Of a stretch of 64,000 nt of DNA, positions 1-13,811 are shown one piece after another. Position 1 is the stretch's first letter; the number at the start of each line of letters is the position of its first letter. The DNA lies in contig BLZA01000017.1 in the NCBI GenBank assembly GCA_013423385.1, forward strand, positions 62,001 through 126,000, in the 5' to 3' direction. The notes under the pieces are model-generated. The model was not told the DNA's origin and searched no databases. It worked only from the letters and a program-made list of their open reading frames with translations. This DNA comes from Naganishia liquefaciens. Taxonomy: Eukaryota; Basidiomycota; Tremellomycetes; Filobasidiales; Filobasidiaceae. The translations under genes were made by a program, and so were the position numbers.

Positions 1-3000
1 GCCTCCGCCGCGCGCAGAGATCCTGCAAAATCGGGCGGTGATCCTGAACCGTTTGCAAGATTGAAAGCGAAAAGCAAGGATATGCGGTCCAAAAGTAAAG
101 TTAGTGACTGGCTGGCGAAAAATTCCGAGGATGGATCCGTTGATGGTGATCAGGGATCGGATGCGGAACATTCGGATGCCGCCAGTTCCGCCTCGCAAGC
201 CGATTCAGACGTCGAGACCGATGGGGACGAAGAGGCCGAGTTTGACATCGAGTCGATCGAGCGGAAACTACTGCGCTCGAGACCAGTGGACAGAATACAG
301 TATCTGAAGAATGAACTCCATAGCAATGTCTCCAGTAAGTGTCAGATCGCAGGGGTAATTAGGCCAAAAGATGCTGATGTCACATCTCAGCACTATCCTC
401 ATCCGACTCCCGGCAAGTCGTCTTCGTGCTGCTTGAGGGACTTCTGCGGCACAGTGACGAAGCGACGCACGATGTAATTGTCAATGTTCTACTGCAAATT
501 CTCCGGACAGCGGATATGCAGGTTACGGAAGATCTGGTAGCTTGGGTTTACGACCAGACGACCTTGATGGGTTCCCCCTCAAAGACGTGTGTACCGCAAT
601 GTTTCTCGGCATACTTGTCTGACGCTGACTGTTAACCACAGCGTCGCACCGGCCGCCCTGCTACCGATCATGATGCTCAATCACGCCATTTTCTCGCACC
701 TCGCCGCTTCGACGGAAAGCTCACAGTTCCCCTCGACACCTCTCTTCCAGTCTTTGTGTCTCAGCATGGCATTGTCGCTCGATGGCATGCTTGCGGTTCA
801 AGGGGGAGGCAAGAAGCAGAAAGTAAAGCCTACTCTGCGAAAGGCAGCCGTGGTCAGGACTCGCAGAGTAGTCCGAAACAACTACCGTCTCATACCCAAC
901 ATCTTCGATACCGTCTATGCCGCGTACGAGACGCAAGGAGAACGGGTCACTCCAATGCTTGGCGTCATTTTCGCGGTCTCTCTCCGCCTCAAAGTTATCG
1001 CCAAGAAGACAGACGATGGTGAAGCACCACAACCGCTTGCGGAACGCTACGCTTCTGCTCAAAAGGACAAACTGTTCGACCTGTATCTCGAGAAGATCAT
1101 GTCATCGAAAACCGCAGTGCCGAGAAGAATATACACCTCGATGGACGACCTGTGGGATTCCGGTTCCGCTTCAGAGGCTACCGTGAAGGAAAAGGTTCTA
1201 CCACTCGCGGACAAGGTGTTAATCAGGTCTCCAGAAGTGGTGTTGCCAAGTGAGTCTGCGTGAAAACAAAGAATCTCCTTTTTCCGCTCACATTTGTCTT
1301 TCAGTTCTGTCCCACATCATTTCAGTCTCTTCTCTCGATCTATCGTTCGCAATCCCTGCACACCTTGTGTCCGGAATCGTCTCGGCGTCAAAGTCGTCAA
1401 AACCGGATACCAGATCAGCCGCGCTCGACCTCGTCAAAGCATTGGCACCGAAATTGAGCGACGTGGCGAAGGCTAATCTCATGAGCGAGGTTCTGGCTCT
1501 GCCCAAGGCAGGCAAGACGACGAGCGTGGACAATCGGTCTACGCTATTCCAGATGGCACAAGCCATTCCGGCCGCGAAATCGGTTTCCTCGGTCGCCGTC
1601 AGCACACTTGCGCCGCTCATCGCGAAAGAAAGCAATGACGTCACGTTGGTCCACCTCACCGAGGCTCTGGCCTATCACCTCGAATTCTGCCTCAGAGCCG
1701 AATCCGAAAGCGAAGAGCCGTCAAAAGGGACTTGTACCGCTCTTGTCAAGGATATCACCACTGGCAAGGTGACCACCCGACGCCAGGTTCTTTCAACCGT
1801 CGGCGAAGCACTGTGGAAGAGTGGCTCAGCCAGCTCATGGTCACCGCGGGCTCTGGATCTTGTCAAGGGATTGATTCCGGCGTTTGAGGCGAATGTGAAG
1901 GGTTACCAGACAGTCCCCACCACACCTGCATCACAGCTAGAGGGCTACCTCGCCGTTGCCCTTGCGCTGGGTCCTATGCGCACGAGTGGCGCAGCAGATT
2001 TGACAGCCTTGTCCGGAAAGAATGCTGTCCTTTCGACAATCACCATGGCGAAACCGAAGCCATCATTCTTGCTTGCCGACCGGCTATGGAAGAAGGTCGT
2101 GGCGGAAACGGCAGACCCATCTTCCAGTCTTACACGTCGCTGGCTGGCTCGAGCTCTTTCTTCAGCGATCGGAATGAGTCTCGAGGACAAGCAGGACAAG
2201 GCTGCGCATGCCGCTCTCGGTACACCGCTTGTTGCTCTTGCTATTGACAGCCCGGACCGAGCAGGAAAGAACGATGGAGCAGAAGCCATATCCCAACTCG
2301 TTCAGAAGCATCCGAGAAAGACGGCACAGCTCATCTTCGACACGCTGGACGAATGGCTGGATTCCGCTGCTGCGTCGACTGATACAAGCAAAGCCGCCAG
2401 CTTGACGAGAGTCCTGAAGACGCTGGCGCTTTCCGCTTCTGAGGCAGCGAAGACTGAGGAAACTGCTGGCGCCAATCCGCTCCTCTTGGATCTTTTGCTT
2501 CCAGCTCATCACCCTTACCTCGGCGCTGCGGCTTCTCACACATGGATCGACCTTGTCATCTCGGCCTCGACGGATCCAGCGATAATACTACAGCAGCACG
2601 AGTCTGTGGTCTTGACTATCATTCAATCCGCGCTGACACGGAGCGATCAACAGTCCGTAAAACGTCAGGCTGGGCTGAACGCCGTCAAGACGCTCGCCTT
2701 TGTGGCAGCGGGAACTTTCGTTCCGATCTTTGTGCGCGATGCGACCGAAAAACTGGACGTTGTCCAGCTGTCATATATCGGCGATTTCGAGATGGGTGTA
2801 TGGCAGACGGAACCCGGAACTCTTTTCGTTGATGTTCTCAGCCAAAAGAAGGAATCTGCTGTTAACAAGAACAGCAAGAATTACGCACAAGACAAATGGG
2901 ACCAGGAAGTCAGGGAGGCCATCGCAAAGAAGAAGGCCGCAGCCTCCAAGGGCGGACTCTCGAAACAGGATCAGGCATTGTTTGATGCCCAGCTCAAGAA

Positions 3001-6000
3001 AGAGTCTGAGATCCGTGACAAGGTCGCTGCCAGCCGGGACTCTCTGCTGCGGGGCTTGCGCTTAATCGATGCGCTTCTCGAGGGAAGGACCTCGACTTTC
3101 GATGCGCATCTTGCTGAGATCATCGAATTAGTCTTGACTCAAGCAGTCGGCCCGTGGTCTTTCTTAGTCAGCGATTTCGCCAGTCAGCTCTATATCAAAC
3201 TCAGCTCCATCTGCGACGTTTTTGAGCCATACACAGCCAAATTCATCGGTGTGGCGGTATTGCGAGGTCAGGATTGTAGAGGCATACCCGATGAGTACCG
3301 CGCAGAGAGTGTCGCGGACCTTGTGACTCGAATTTTGCACCAAGTCCACGATTCTCTTTCGAAGCAAGAAATCGGCCCAGCCACTACTTTCTACCTCGCG
3401 CCTCTTCTCAGTCTGGTTGTCAGCAATTCTGGCGTTGGAACGACCACAAACACCCGGGATGTAGCCATGGAGCAGATGACCTTGGTAGTAGAGGTGTTCG
3501 CTTTGTTGGCACGATTTCTCAACAATCGATCTTACCCCCGTCTCACTGTCATCCGGGACATCCTGTCAATCGCCGACACTCAACCCGGCCTCGCGAGGGA
3601 TGCGATGTCCGCGCTGATCGAACTCGGTTCAACTATCGGAGACACGGCGACGGAGTCAGAACTACATGCATTGGTTGGCGGTACATTGTCGGCCGAAAGC
3701 TTCGTGCGAAATGGTGCATTACAAGCCATTCAACCGCTTGATCTTACTGAGCAGGAATTCCCTGTCGAGCTATATTTGGCTCGATTCGACGAAGATGGAC
3801 CGAACGCCCGTTTGGCAGATGCCATCTGGGAGGAGAACGGGTTGGACATAACCGAGAGTTTCTTGGAAAAGATTCTGCCATTCATCAGCCATCGACATGC
3901 CTCGGTCCGACGAGCAGCTGCTGAGGCCCTAGCCGACGCATGTTCCCAATTCCCGGCGCATTTGCCGACTGTGTGTAATGCGCTGAAGGAACTGTACGTC
4001 GAAAAGGCCAAAGTTCTGGCTCCGGAGTTCGACAAGTTTGGTATGATCATCGAGGCATCACTCGACCGGCCAGACCCATACCCTATCAGGGTTGCGATAG
4101 CGCATGCGTTCACTGCTCTTACACCGCTTTTCAGCGAGGCGATGGTAACCGAGATATTCGACTTTTTGGTCAAGCAGGAGGCTTTGGGTGATCGTTCCTC
4201 CGAGGCTCGACAAGCTATGCTCAACACCGGTGTGGCTATCATCGATCTTCACGGTGCATCTGTCTTGAACGCCCTCATCAAACTTTTCGAGGAGAACTTG
4301 ACTGCCAACACGGCTTCGACTCCCGAGGCCGACCATGTCAAGGAGTCCGTCGTCATTCTGTTCGGCCGACTCGCCAGACATCTTCCCAAAGGCGATAAAC
4401 GAATCCCCACGGTTGTCGATAGGTTGCTTGAGGCTTTATCGACGCCGTCCGAAATCGTTCAGGTCGCCGTCGCCGACTGTTTACCGCCTCTCATCCGTGC
4501 AATGCCCGAGCAGGCAGAAGCGTACATGGAGCGACTGTACCAGACGCTCATCGCTCATGAAAAGTATGCTGCCAGGCGGGGCGCCGCCTACGGTCTGGCC
4601 GGTGTCGTTCGCGGTCGTGGTCTCGCAGCGCTTTCCGAGAGCGGTTTAATGCAGCGTCTCCGGGAGGCTGCCCTTGACAAGAAGTCATATCAAGCCCGGC
4701 AGGGCGCTGTCTTTGCATTCGAGACGCTGTCCTCTACGTTGGGCAGGGTCTTCGAGCCATACATCATCTCGATCATCCCGTCATTGTTGGCAGCTTTCGG
4801 TGACGCCAACGCTGATGTGAGAGAAGCGACATCCGATGCGGCTCGAGTTATCATGTCCAAGATCTCTGGACACTGTGTCAAGCAAATCTTGCCTTTGCTA
4901 CTCGAGGGTTTGGAGGAGAAACAGTGGCGTACGAAAAAGGGATCCATCGAACTCCTGGGAGCTATGGCCTGGTGTGCTCCGAAACAGCTATCAATCTCAC
5001 TCCCAACCATTATTCCTCAACTCACCAGCGTTTTGACCGATTCGCACGCGCAAGTCAGGACAGCAGCAAACACAAGCTTGAAGACATTTGGTGAAGTCCT
5101 GCACAATCCGGAAATCAAGCGAATGCAACCTGTTTTGCTGAAGGCGCTCGCCGATCCAACCTCGAAGACTGGTGCCGCCCTCACGGCGTTGCTAGGTACA
5201 TCGTTTGAGCACTATCTCGACTCCCCTTCTTTGGCCCTGATTATGCCAATCTTGGATCGTGGACTCAAAGAACGCAGCTCCGACACTAAACGAAAGTCGG
5301 TTCAGATCGTCGGAAACATGGCCTCTCTTACGGAGTCGCGTGACTTTATCCCTTATCTCGGTCAACTCATGCCGTTACTTCAAACAGTCTTGGTGGACCC
5401 GGTACCCGAGGCCCGAGCTACTGCAGCAAAAGCTCTTGGCACATTGGTCGAACGATTAGGGGAAGAGAATTTCCCATCGCTTGTTACAAAACTCTTGCAA
5501 ACCCTGCGGTCGGATACTAGCGGAGTTGATCGTCAAGGTGCGGCTCAAGGTCTTTCGGAAGTGCTCGCTGGTCTGGGAATGGCCCGGATGGAGGGCCTGC
5601 TCCCTGATGTCATCAACAACGCATCCAGCCCGCGATCTTATGTTCGAGAAGGTTTCATCTCCCTCCTGGTCTACTTGCCTGCTACCTTCGGTCAACGTTT
5701 CGCGCCTCATCTTGGTCGGATTATTCCGCCCATTCTCGGCGGTCTCGCCGACGAGTCTGAATACGTACGAGACGCTTCAATGCGCGCCGGCAAGATGATT
5801 ATCGCGAATTACGCTTCTCGAGCAATTGAGCTCTTACTTCCGGAATTGGAGCGGGGCATGCTCGACAGTGCTTGGCGCATTCGGCAGTCATCAATCGCCC
5901 TTACTGGTGAACTTCTGTACAAGGTCGCAGGCATCAGTGGCAAGGTCGAAATCGAGGAAGACGAAGCTCCTGCAATGCATGCTGACACCGCCAGGAAAGC

Positions 6001-8362
6001 GCTTACCGAAGCTCTTGGACAGGATGGTCGCGATAGAGTACTGGCCACCCTGTACATCGTGCGACAGGACGCTGTCAGCGTGTGTAGACAGGCTTCCATC
6101 CATATCTGGAAAGCCCTGGTTCACAACACTCCGCGAACGACTCGAGAGATTCTTCCCATCTTGATCCGACTCATCATCGAACTTCTTGGCAGCGATTCCC
6201 ATGAACAGCAAGGAACAGCCAGTAGGACTTTGGGAGAATTGTGTCGAAAGAATGGAGAGCGAATCCTCAGCGAAATCATGCCGATTCTCAAGAATGCCGT
6301 CACTTCCCGCGACGCTAGATCTCGAGAAGGTGCTTGTCTGGCACTTACCGAGATCATGCAAACTGCAAACGAGGATCATCTTGAAGCTCACGAGGATACA
6401 ATCATTGTTGCTGTCCGGGTGGCTTTGGTTGATCCCGACGCCAATGTCCGAATGGCAGCTGCACGAACTTTCGATGCCATGCAGGAACAGATCGGTCCGC
6501 GAGCTATCGATGAGACGATCCCGACACTTTTGGAGGCCATGTCTTCGCCAGGCGAGACTTCCGAGACTGCTTTGATGGCATTGAAGGAGGTTATGAGCGT
6601 AAGCCGCTCGATATCATTTCGAGGTTTCGCTCGCTAATTGTTTCTTGCGTTATTAGGTCCGCGCTTCGACGGTATTCCCAACATTATTGCCGACTTTGAC
6701 CAAGCTGCCGATTACGGCATTCAATGCTCGAGCATTGGGTGCTTTGGTTACCGTCGCTGGCAATGCCCTCAGTAAACGATTGTCGTCCGTGCTTACCCCC
6801 TTGGTGACGTCGCTCGACAAGGAACAGGACACCGAGGTGCGAGAAGAACTGAACGGCGCTATCCGCGCTCTTCTGGCCTCAATCGAGGATATGGAAGGTT
6901 TGCACTCGTTGATGATGTTGCTGCTTGGCTGGTGGGTTTCTCTTGAGATTTCCGCCTGAACAAAGCTGACCGATTCGGAAAATAGGGCAAAGGATGTTGC
7001 ATCTGAGCGGCGCAGCATGGCGTGTGACCTGTTTGGCATGTTCTGCGAAGTCAATGAAGAACTCGATGCATCCAACTACAGGGTCGACTGGATTCGTCAG
7101 CTATTGAGCCTCTTTGCGGACCGTGACGAGAAGGTTGTCACTTCCGCCTGGGGAGCCCTCGATGCCCTTGTCAAGTCCATCGACAAGGAGGAATTGGAAG
7201 AACTCGTCGTTCCTCTCCGTAGAAGTATCGAAGCTACCGGATCTCAAGGCTCGCAAGTGCCCGGTTTCTGTCGACCGAAGGGCATCCAGCCGATCGTTCC
7301 GATATTGCTCGCCGGTCTGCTCAGTGGAACACAGGAGCAGAAGGAGCAGGCATCCTACGGTATCGGCGACCTTGTCCAGCGGACATCGGAAGCCGCCATC
7401 AAGCCATATATCATTCAGTTGACTGGACCGTTGATCCGAGTCATTAGCGGTGGAACAATTGCCGCACAGATCAAGGGCGCGATGTAAGTACTATCTAACT
7501 GTTTGCGTGATTTTGCTTAAGATGTCTCGTTACAGCCTTTCCACCTTGACAATCCTGCTCGAGGAAGTACCCTTGCTCGTCCGACCTTTCCACCCACAAC
7601 TGACGAGGACGATGATCAAGAGCGTCACGGACCCATCTAGCAGTACCGTACGAAACCGGGCTGCCGCCGGTCTTGGCGAGTTGATGAAGCACCAGGTGAC
7701 TTTCAACGAAAGCTCAGAGATTCGTATAGCTAACTCTTCCCTCCACAGCCACGAGTGGACCCGTTAATTACGGAACTGATCACGGCATCCAAGACAGCCG
7801 AGTCGGATGTATTGCCATCTATCGTAGAGGCCTTGGCCGCCGTTGCACGTTCTGCCGGCAAGAACGTTGGCCCAGTGGTAAAGGAAATGCTCATGGAGTT
7901 GATTGATGAGTCATTTGATGCCAAAACCTCTGGTATGCCCACTCGTCGCAGGAATGTTGCAATAAAGGCTGATCATTTGTCAGTAGACGCGTACTCTGCA
8001 GCCGTGGGCAAATTGATCGCGGGTCTGTCATTATGGGATCCGGAAAGCGTCAGAGACATTTTGACGTGAGTACAATGAGTGATGGCCGCGAATCATTTTT
8101 GAATTATTTGTGGTATAGGTCCAAGATTCTCGTACCGGAAAAACCTTTGCCCATCCGATCGATTTGCATCTTGCAGATCATGCACGTACATCCAGAACTA
8201 TTCCGCGGACTTGATCTTTTGGAGGACATGACCCGTACGACACTGGCGTGTATCTCAATGGATCAAGGCAGTGTCAGCAGACCGGCGCGAGAGGTCAGGG
8301 AGTTGGTCAGGAACAGTGACGAATACAAGTACGATCCTGGGTATGCTGGACTGGTAAGATAG
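1..8362 (+). CDS. GCN1: GCN1 translational activator, 5' end cut by window
   Basis: Gcn1 is a very large cytosolic HEAT-repeat protein that binds ribosomes and lets Gcn2 sense uncharged tRNA; that role is family knowledge. The frame is open from base 1, so the start may lie upstream. Inferred exons, all phase-consistent: <1-334, 391-586, 642-1249, 1305-6598, 6657-6931, 6986-7483, 7536-7695, 7749-7932, 7984-8065, 8119-8362. The 51-nt intron 7933-7983 is optional because its length is a multiple of three. The 5.3-kb exon 4 carries dozens of HEAT repeats. Its part around 4560-5100 (AARRGAAYGLAGVVRGRG, EEKQWRTKKGSIELLGAMAW) is the conserved eEF3-like stretch that identifies Gcn1. An acidic Ser/Asp-rich segment sits near the N-terminal end seen here. 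The stop is TAG at 8360. Confidence 0.95.
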
Positions 8363-9480
8363 GTCAACTCATAGACGATGGGAAAGAGATCATATATCAA
8401 AGATCTCAAAATGTAATGCTGACGGAGGTTTCACAAAACTATAAGATCAGTATAGAGTCCGCTACGGAGTACATTCAGACATCCGGTATGCGCAGACATG
8501 CAGAGTTCACGGCGACATTTCTGTGGCCACACCGTCACCCTTGTCCGCTCTCGTCAACGATGCTCATACAGCTCTGTCAAACCCGGAATTGCTCCTCAAA
8601 TTGGAAATCAAAATTAAGATTCCCTATCGCTTCGCGGCCCAACGACAGCTTGATCGTTTGTCTTTGACGAATGTAGGCCAATTGTGATTACTCGACCAAT
8701 GAGTGCTCTGCGCCAAGCAAAGTTCTTGCGCAGGCACGGGATTGCTTGATTCGCTGGAGTAAGGAGGGGAGCAGCATTTCTGCTTGCTGAAGAAGCTTCT
8801 CGTATCGACTAGGACAACTTCATATTCGGTCATTCCGATGGGAACGAGCTGGCTATCTACGAACGTCGCAGCGCAGTCGGGGAGAGTACAGCTGCCGGCG
8901 ATTGGTGCCATGATCGAGAGCTTCAAAAAACCCACGGAATTACTACGGACTTGCTTCCCTCAGGCGCCAGTATACGAACGTCTGCACTACCAACTACAGT
9001 CTTTATGGCCGTGGCAAGCTAATCATGCTATTATCGATAACTTTCGTATCGAGATTTTCATTGTCGGATAAGACCGAGCAAGCAATTGAGTCCGTCCGAC
9101 GTCATCCAATACCGGCTCCGAAGGCTGCAGGGCTAGCCGCACTAGAGTGCTGTACTGTACTGTGCGTACTAGTAGTGTACAGGACAGAGTCTTGGATCCG
9201 ATCGGAGTTGGGCATGGGCATTAGCATATTGCTACCTGATCTCGCGAGCCAACTCGCGTTCCAACGCATGTGCAACCCCCTCCTCCACTCGAGTACCAGA
9301 GATAGATAGGGAAAGAGCAATGAGACTTGCCGGATACGACCGCGATAAGTCACGGCGATGGTTTGATAACGATGCCGCACGAACGGTTGAACAGAGTACA
9401 AAAGGTCAATGTAACGACCATAGATTATCCCCGTCTCCAATTCTCCTGCACTCAAACGTCTCGAGCAAGATAAGCTGAAC
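8363..9480. other. Intergenic, GCN1 to amidase
   Basis: About 1.1 kb. Only short overlapping reading frames without recognisable domains occur on both strands, the longest about 100 codons on the minus strand near 8.6-8.9 kb. It must hold the GCN1 3' UTR and the amidase promoter. No repeat or RNA gene was seen. Confidence 0.6.
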
Positions 9481-11336
9481 ATGCGTACCACTACCCTCCT
9501 GGCGCCACTCGCGCTCCTTGCGGCGGCATTGGTATCCGCTTCCCCGACACCTCGAGACATTCAAGCCAGATGGGCATTCCCCGGCGAAGTCAATGTTCTT
9601 ACTGCAACGGTCAAGGATCTTCAAGAGTTTTTGTCGAATGGAACCATCACAAGCGTGCAATTGACTCAACATTACCTTGTGCGTGGAGGAATCGACCTAT
9701 CCAAAGCTACATTGCGGACTGAGCCCGTCTGATATTTTTCAGGACCTCATCGGAAATAACAACTTTGACGGTCTCAACCTTCGAGCAGTCATCGAGACAG
9801 CTCCGTACGACTCTGTCATGGCAATTGCTCAAGCTTTCGACGAGGAGCGTGCAAACGGAACGATGCGATCGGGCCTTCATGGAATTCCCATGCTCTTCAA
9901 GGCAAGTCGGTCGTATACCCGAGTTGTGGATGAGCGGCGGGACTGACTATTCTCTTTCCCTTGTGGCCCTCTCAGGACAACATCAACACCGAGGTAGAAC
10001 TCGGCATGAACACGACGGCAGGTGGATTCGCTCTACTTGGCTCCGTTGTCCCGGGAGATGCACCCGTTGTTGCCAAACTACGAAAGGCAGGCGTCATCGT
10101 CATCGGCAAGGCGAGCCTGTCCCAGTACGCAAACTTTAAAGGCAACATCACCAACGGCTGGAACGCAAGATCGGGACAAGGACAAAGCGCATATGTCGTC
10201 GGGGGTTTTGAGGCAGGAGGGGACCCATGCGGTTCATCGTCCGGGTCAGGCATTGGCGTCAGCGCCGGTTTTGCTGCTGCTGCGCTTGGGAGCGAGACTG
10301 ACGGCTCGATCATCTGCCCCTCGAACCGGGCAGCTTTGTATGGCATCAAGATGAGCGTGGGGCTGTCCTCCCGCAGTGGCGTCATTCCCATCTCCTCTAC
10401 GCAGGACACCACGGGACCAATGGCCAAATCCGCATACGACGCCGCCCTGATACTGGAGAACATGGTGGGATACGATGTCAACGACACGGCCACCTACGAC
10501 GCCGTCAACCATACTCAAACAAACTACACGCAATACACCATGTCGCCGTATGCGACTTTCCAGGGCATGAAGCTTGGAGTTCCTCGTGAAGGCTTTTTCA
10601 ACGAAACGCTATCTGGCAATCCGCCCGAGATCAAGTGAGCGCTAGAGTTTTGACCATCTCTCAGAGGCAAAATGCTGACTCGCTTCTAGCATTGCGGTCG
10701 ACGCGGCTATCGCCAAGATCCAGTCTCTCGGTGCCTCTATTCAAGACCCTGCGAACCTGCCAACATTCAACGACTACCTCTACTCGGGAAACGAAACCAT
10801 TGTCCTGCAAAATGACTTCAAGGTCGACTTTGGAAACTATATGAGCCAATTGATCTCCAGCCCGGTCAGGACGCTCGAGGATGTTATTAACTTCAACGAC
10901 GCCCACGCCGACATTGAATTCGCGCCTGGAGAATGTTGCCAGCAAACCATGGTCGCCTCGTTTGGCACGCCCGGCACCAATTCATCAGAATACCTAGCGG
11001 CGCGGGCAGCAGACCTCGCGATCGGCTCCGGCATCGACACAGTCTTGGATCAGTACGGCTTGGACGCCCTCGTTCTTCCCTCCGAGGGCTTTGCCACGGG
11101 GCCACCGGCCATTGTGGGCTACCCAATTGTGACCGTTCCCCTCGGTACGCTGAACGCTACCGGCGCTCCGTTCGGTCTCAGCTTTATCGGGCGCAAGTGG
11201 AGCGAGCCGACGTTGATCGCCTTGATGTGAGCGGCCACGCGTTCTTCCGAATGTCTGATTTTCGCTAATGGCGTTCCCTAGGGCTGCCTTTGAGGCCAAT
11301 TTCCCTCCTCGAGCTGTTCCCAGCCAGTTGATGTAG
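9481..11336 (+). CDS. Secreted amidase-signature enzyme
   Basis: Amidase-signature hydrolase, predicted 535 aa, which would split amide bonds; the substrate cannot be told from sequence. Exons: 9481-9678, 9743-9901, 9976-10634, 10690-11226, 11282-11336. Residues 1-20 (MRTTTLLAPLALLAAALVSA) form a clear signal peptide, so the enzyme is probably secreted or vacuolar, and several N-x-S/T sites fit this. The Ser-cisSer-Lys apparatus is visible. The Lys follows the exon 2/3 junction context LFKDNINT, the Ser/Gly-rich signature is GGDPCGSSSGSG, and the nucleophile region is GSETDGSIICPSNRAALYG. Intron 2 (9902-9975) begins GCAAGT and ends CAG, with a GACTGAC branch-like site. This GC-AG intron is needed to keep the frame across the catalytic Lys. 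Length is normal for the family. Confidence 0.9.
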
Positions 11337-12381
11337 AGGACCGAGGACGGTGGGCGCCGTTCTCGGTGACCACGACGGAGTGTCGGAATCTTCCGGCCAG
11401 GGCTCGACGGAACCTTATAGAAAGATCATAATCCAAGATACAAATGCCGTAAACGTAGTAGCCCGAGTATAGACCGATAAGCCTACCATACATCCCGCAT
11501 GTGTCCTCCCGATAATGAGGAGACAAGATTGGCTGGTCGGTCGCCTCGCACGCGAAAGTTCGATTGGCCTCGACGACTGCAACGCGTGGTGTTGTCAAGA
11601 AGTGTCTAGGCCTGAAAGGGAAGACTTGGAGACGTGGAATAAGAAGATGCACGGGACTGTGGATTGAGGCCCATCGGCGGTCGTCACAGAGCGCATATCG
11701 CGAGTCTCGAAATGATGGCCCGGATAGTCCATCCACTGTCCGTACCACCACTCTGCAGGCTCTCGAATCCCGGGCCCAGGCGCATTTCCGCCTGACGCCG
11801 ATCGACCTGATCACTGCTGCCCACTGGGTGGCAGCCCTGACACAGCCCGACGGGAATGCAGCCAGTGACACGAGTTCTCCGCGCGGTGGTGCATTCCCGT
11901 CGAGGCGGACCCGATCAAAAGGGCGATTTCTTCAAGCGGACCTTGAACTGACGCACCGGGCGATTGACGATCAACAGGCTTCAAAGGGTCAGGTCGATGA
12001 CACACAGCCACCCCGTTGTCATGCACTCGAGAACCTGACAAGAAGCGCGAAACGCACAGCGGACCACGCTGCGGCTGTCGTACGAGTTTGAACGCCTCGT
12101 CCGAGTCACAAGCCAGACGAAACCCAGTGGAAACTCGCAAAACAATGTATCAACCCTGTCCTTTGCTCACGCCCCTCCTGCTTGAAAATCTATAACGACG
12201 GATGTGAGAGCGCACGAGTGACCCGCGGGTGCCAATGTCTAATGACAGGCCGTTCATCGAGGACGGCCCGGCCAATGACCGGACGACCCGCCCGTTCCAC
12301 CGGCACGTCTCTCCCCATCTGCCACTGCTCCGCTCGCCCAACCACTCGCCCCCTTTCCCGACGCCGCCCGTATGCCTTTAC
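11337..12381. other. Intergenic between convergent genes
   Basis: About 1.05 kb between the convergent amidase and DCS1 stops. Overlapping frames of 100-200 codons exist on both strands (for example 11564-12091 plus and 11278-11871 minus). They cover each other, match no family I know and read like non-coding GC-rich DNA. I annotate no gene here. Confidence 0.55.
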
Positions 12382-13811
12382 TCATCCCGCCTTCACCACC
12401 CCCGCCTCGCACAACGCCCTGCCCAACGCTTCCTCCCTCCCGACGACGTATGTCCACGTCATCCTCTGACACAAACTCGGGCCCTGCTCATCCGACAGTT
12501 CCAACTGCCGCGCGCGCGCGCGCTCGTGAGCTCGATCAGAAGCGACGAAAAGGGGTGGGCCGGGAGGGACACGTACGAGGGAAATCAGGTCATTCAAGAG
12601 GTGGGCTTTCCCGATATGCAGGCCCACGTAGGCTTCGTTTTCGAGCGCGACGATATGAACGTGAAAGTGATCTACCCCTCCGCAACAGGGATTTCAGCTC
12701 TGGACCGTTCCAAGAGTCCTTCAACGCGGGCAGGGGCGGGATGGGGGCGGGGTGTTGTGGGAGGACGTACAATAACTAGGCTGATAATGCACAAACATGC
12801 GTACCGCTTCCGCCGCGAGTCCGTACCGGGCCACGACCCGTTCCGCCGCATGTTGGATATTGTACAAGAGCGGCAGATGATGTTTCGCCAAGTCGCGAAC
12901 GGATCTGATGGATTTATCAAAGACGATCGCCGAGAGGTACTGTGCGCGCGCGCGAGCGGGGTCAGGGGTTATGTGGGGGGGGGGGGAAAGGCGACGGGGG
13001 GGGGGCCGGGGGACGTACGAGCGTCGCAAGGGTCTTTTGATCCCATTTCAAATCTGGCAGGATCAAGAATCCTGTCTGGGGATCCGGGTCCTCGTACAAG
13101 ATCTTGTCGGCTTCTTTTTCGTGGTTGAGAATGTTGTACACCCTGCACGCGCGCGCGGGGAATCAGCCCTTGTCAAGCTCTCGGACGGACGGGGAAGAGA
13201 ACCCGCCTGGGAGACGGACCACTGAATCCGACTCGCCGGAATGCTCTCGATATACGGCCGCACAACACGCTCATACACCTCGGGCGTCTCGACGACGACG
13301 ACCCTCTGCTGGGCTTCGTATTTCCTGATATGAAGCTCTGTTGCCGGGTAGATCAATGTGAGTTTAACGTCGGGATGTGGACGGTTCGTGGGCCACCATG
13401 CGGATGCCCAGCGGTACTGGTGGGGTTTGGAATTCAGGATACGATATGCCAAAGGGTGAAGAAGGGGGGGGGGGGTGGGGGGCGGCCTCACGATATCGTT
13501 ATCCTCGAGCTCCAGCACCTTGTCAAACGATACCATTTCCCTGACCTTGCTTCCCCACGCATCTATTCCCTCTGGCTCCTTGTCGCCCTCCCCCTGCGGG
13601 ACCTGCGGGACATTGAAATTCGTCTTGAGGACATGCACAATCGCGTCTTGTCCGTCGATCGTCCCCAACAGGTAGACGGACGGCGTGGACGTGCCTTGCG
13701 ATGCGTTCCGGGAAATCAGGACCAGGGTGTGCGCGCGGGGGGCCGGTGCTTACTGGAAGAGAGAACACGCGTCGGGGTGAACTGGGCGAGGAGGGACGCG
13801 GTGGCTGTCAT
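12382..13811 (-). CDS. DCS1: Scavenger mRNA decapping enzyme DcpS/Dcs1
   Basis: HIT-superfamily pyrophosphatase that hydrolyses the m7GpppN cap remnants left by 3'-5' mRNA decay (family knowledge). Seven exons on the minus strand: 13811-13754, 13694-13492, 13416-13220, 13142-13019, 12939-12771, 12671-12577, 12504-12382. They give 322 aa, close to the human length. The N-terminal dimer domain ends in the conserved IQWVYNIL stretch, which is rebuilt exactly across the exon 3/4 junction. The C-terminal domain has the HIT triad HFHVHI at about residue 252, rebuilt across exon 5/6. An apparent frame break near 13.73 kb is explained by a 59-nt intron with a CTGAT branch site. Introns 2 and 4 contain C homopolymers (G runs on the plus strand). 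It is divergent from the UBR7-like gene. Confidence 0.93.

Noticed and set aside
11564-12091. 175-codon plus-strand frame in the amidase-DCS1 interval
   Set aside because: It is overlapped by an equally long minus-strand frame, has no family motif and no helix or strand pattern; not supportable as a gene.
12229-13128. 299-codon plus-strand frame
   Set aside because: Antisense to DCS1, whose exons and HIT motif are certain.
13695-13753. Apparent frameshift in DCS1 next to a six-G run
   Set aside because: A 59-nt intron with GTAAGC donor, CTGAT branch and CAAG acceptor restores frame exactly, so no error or pseudogene needs to be assumed.
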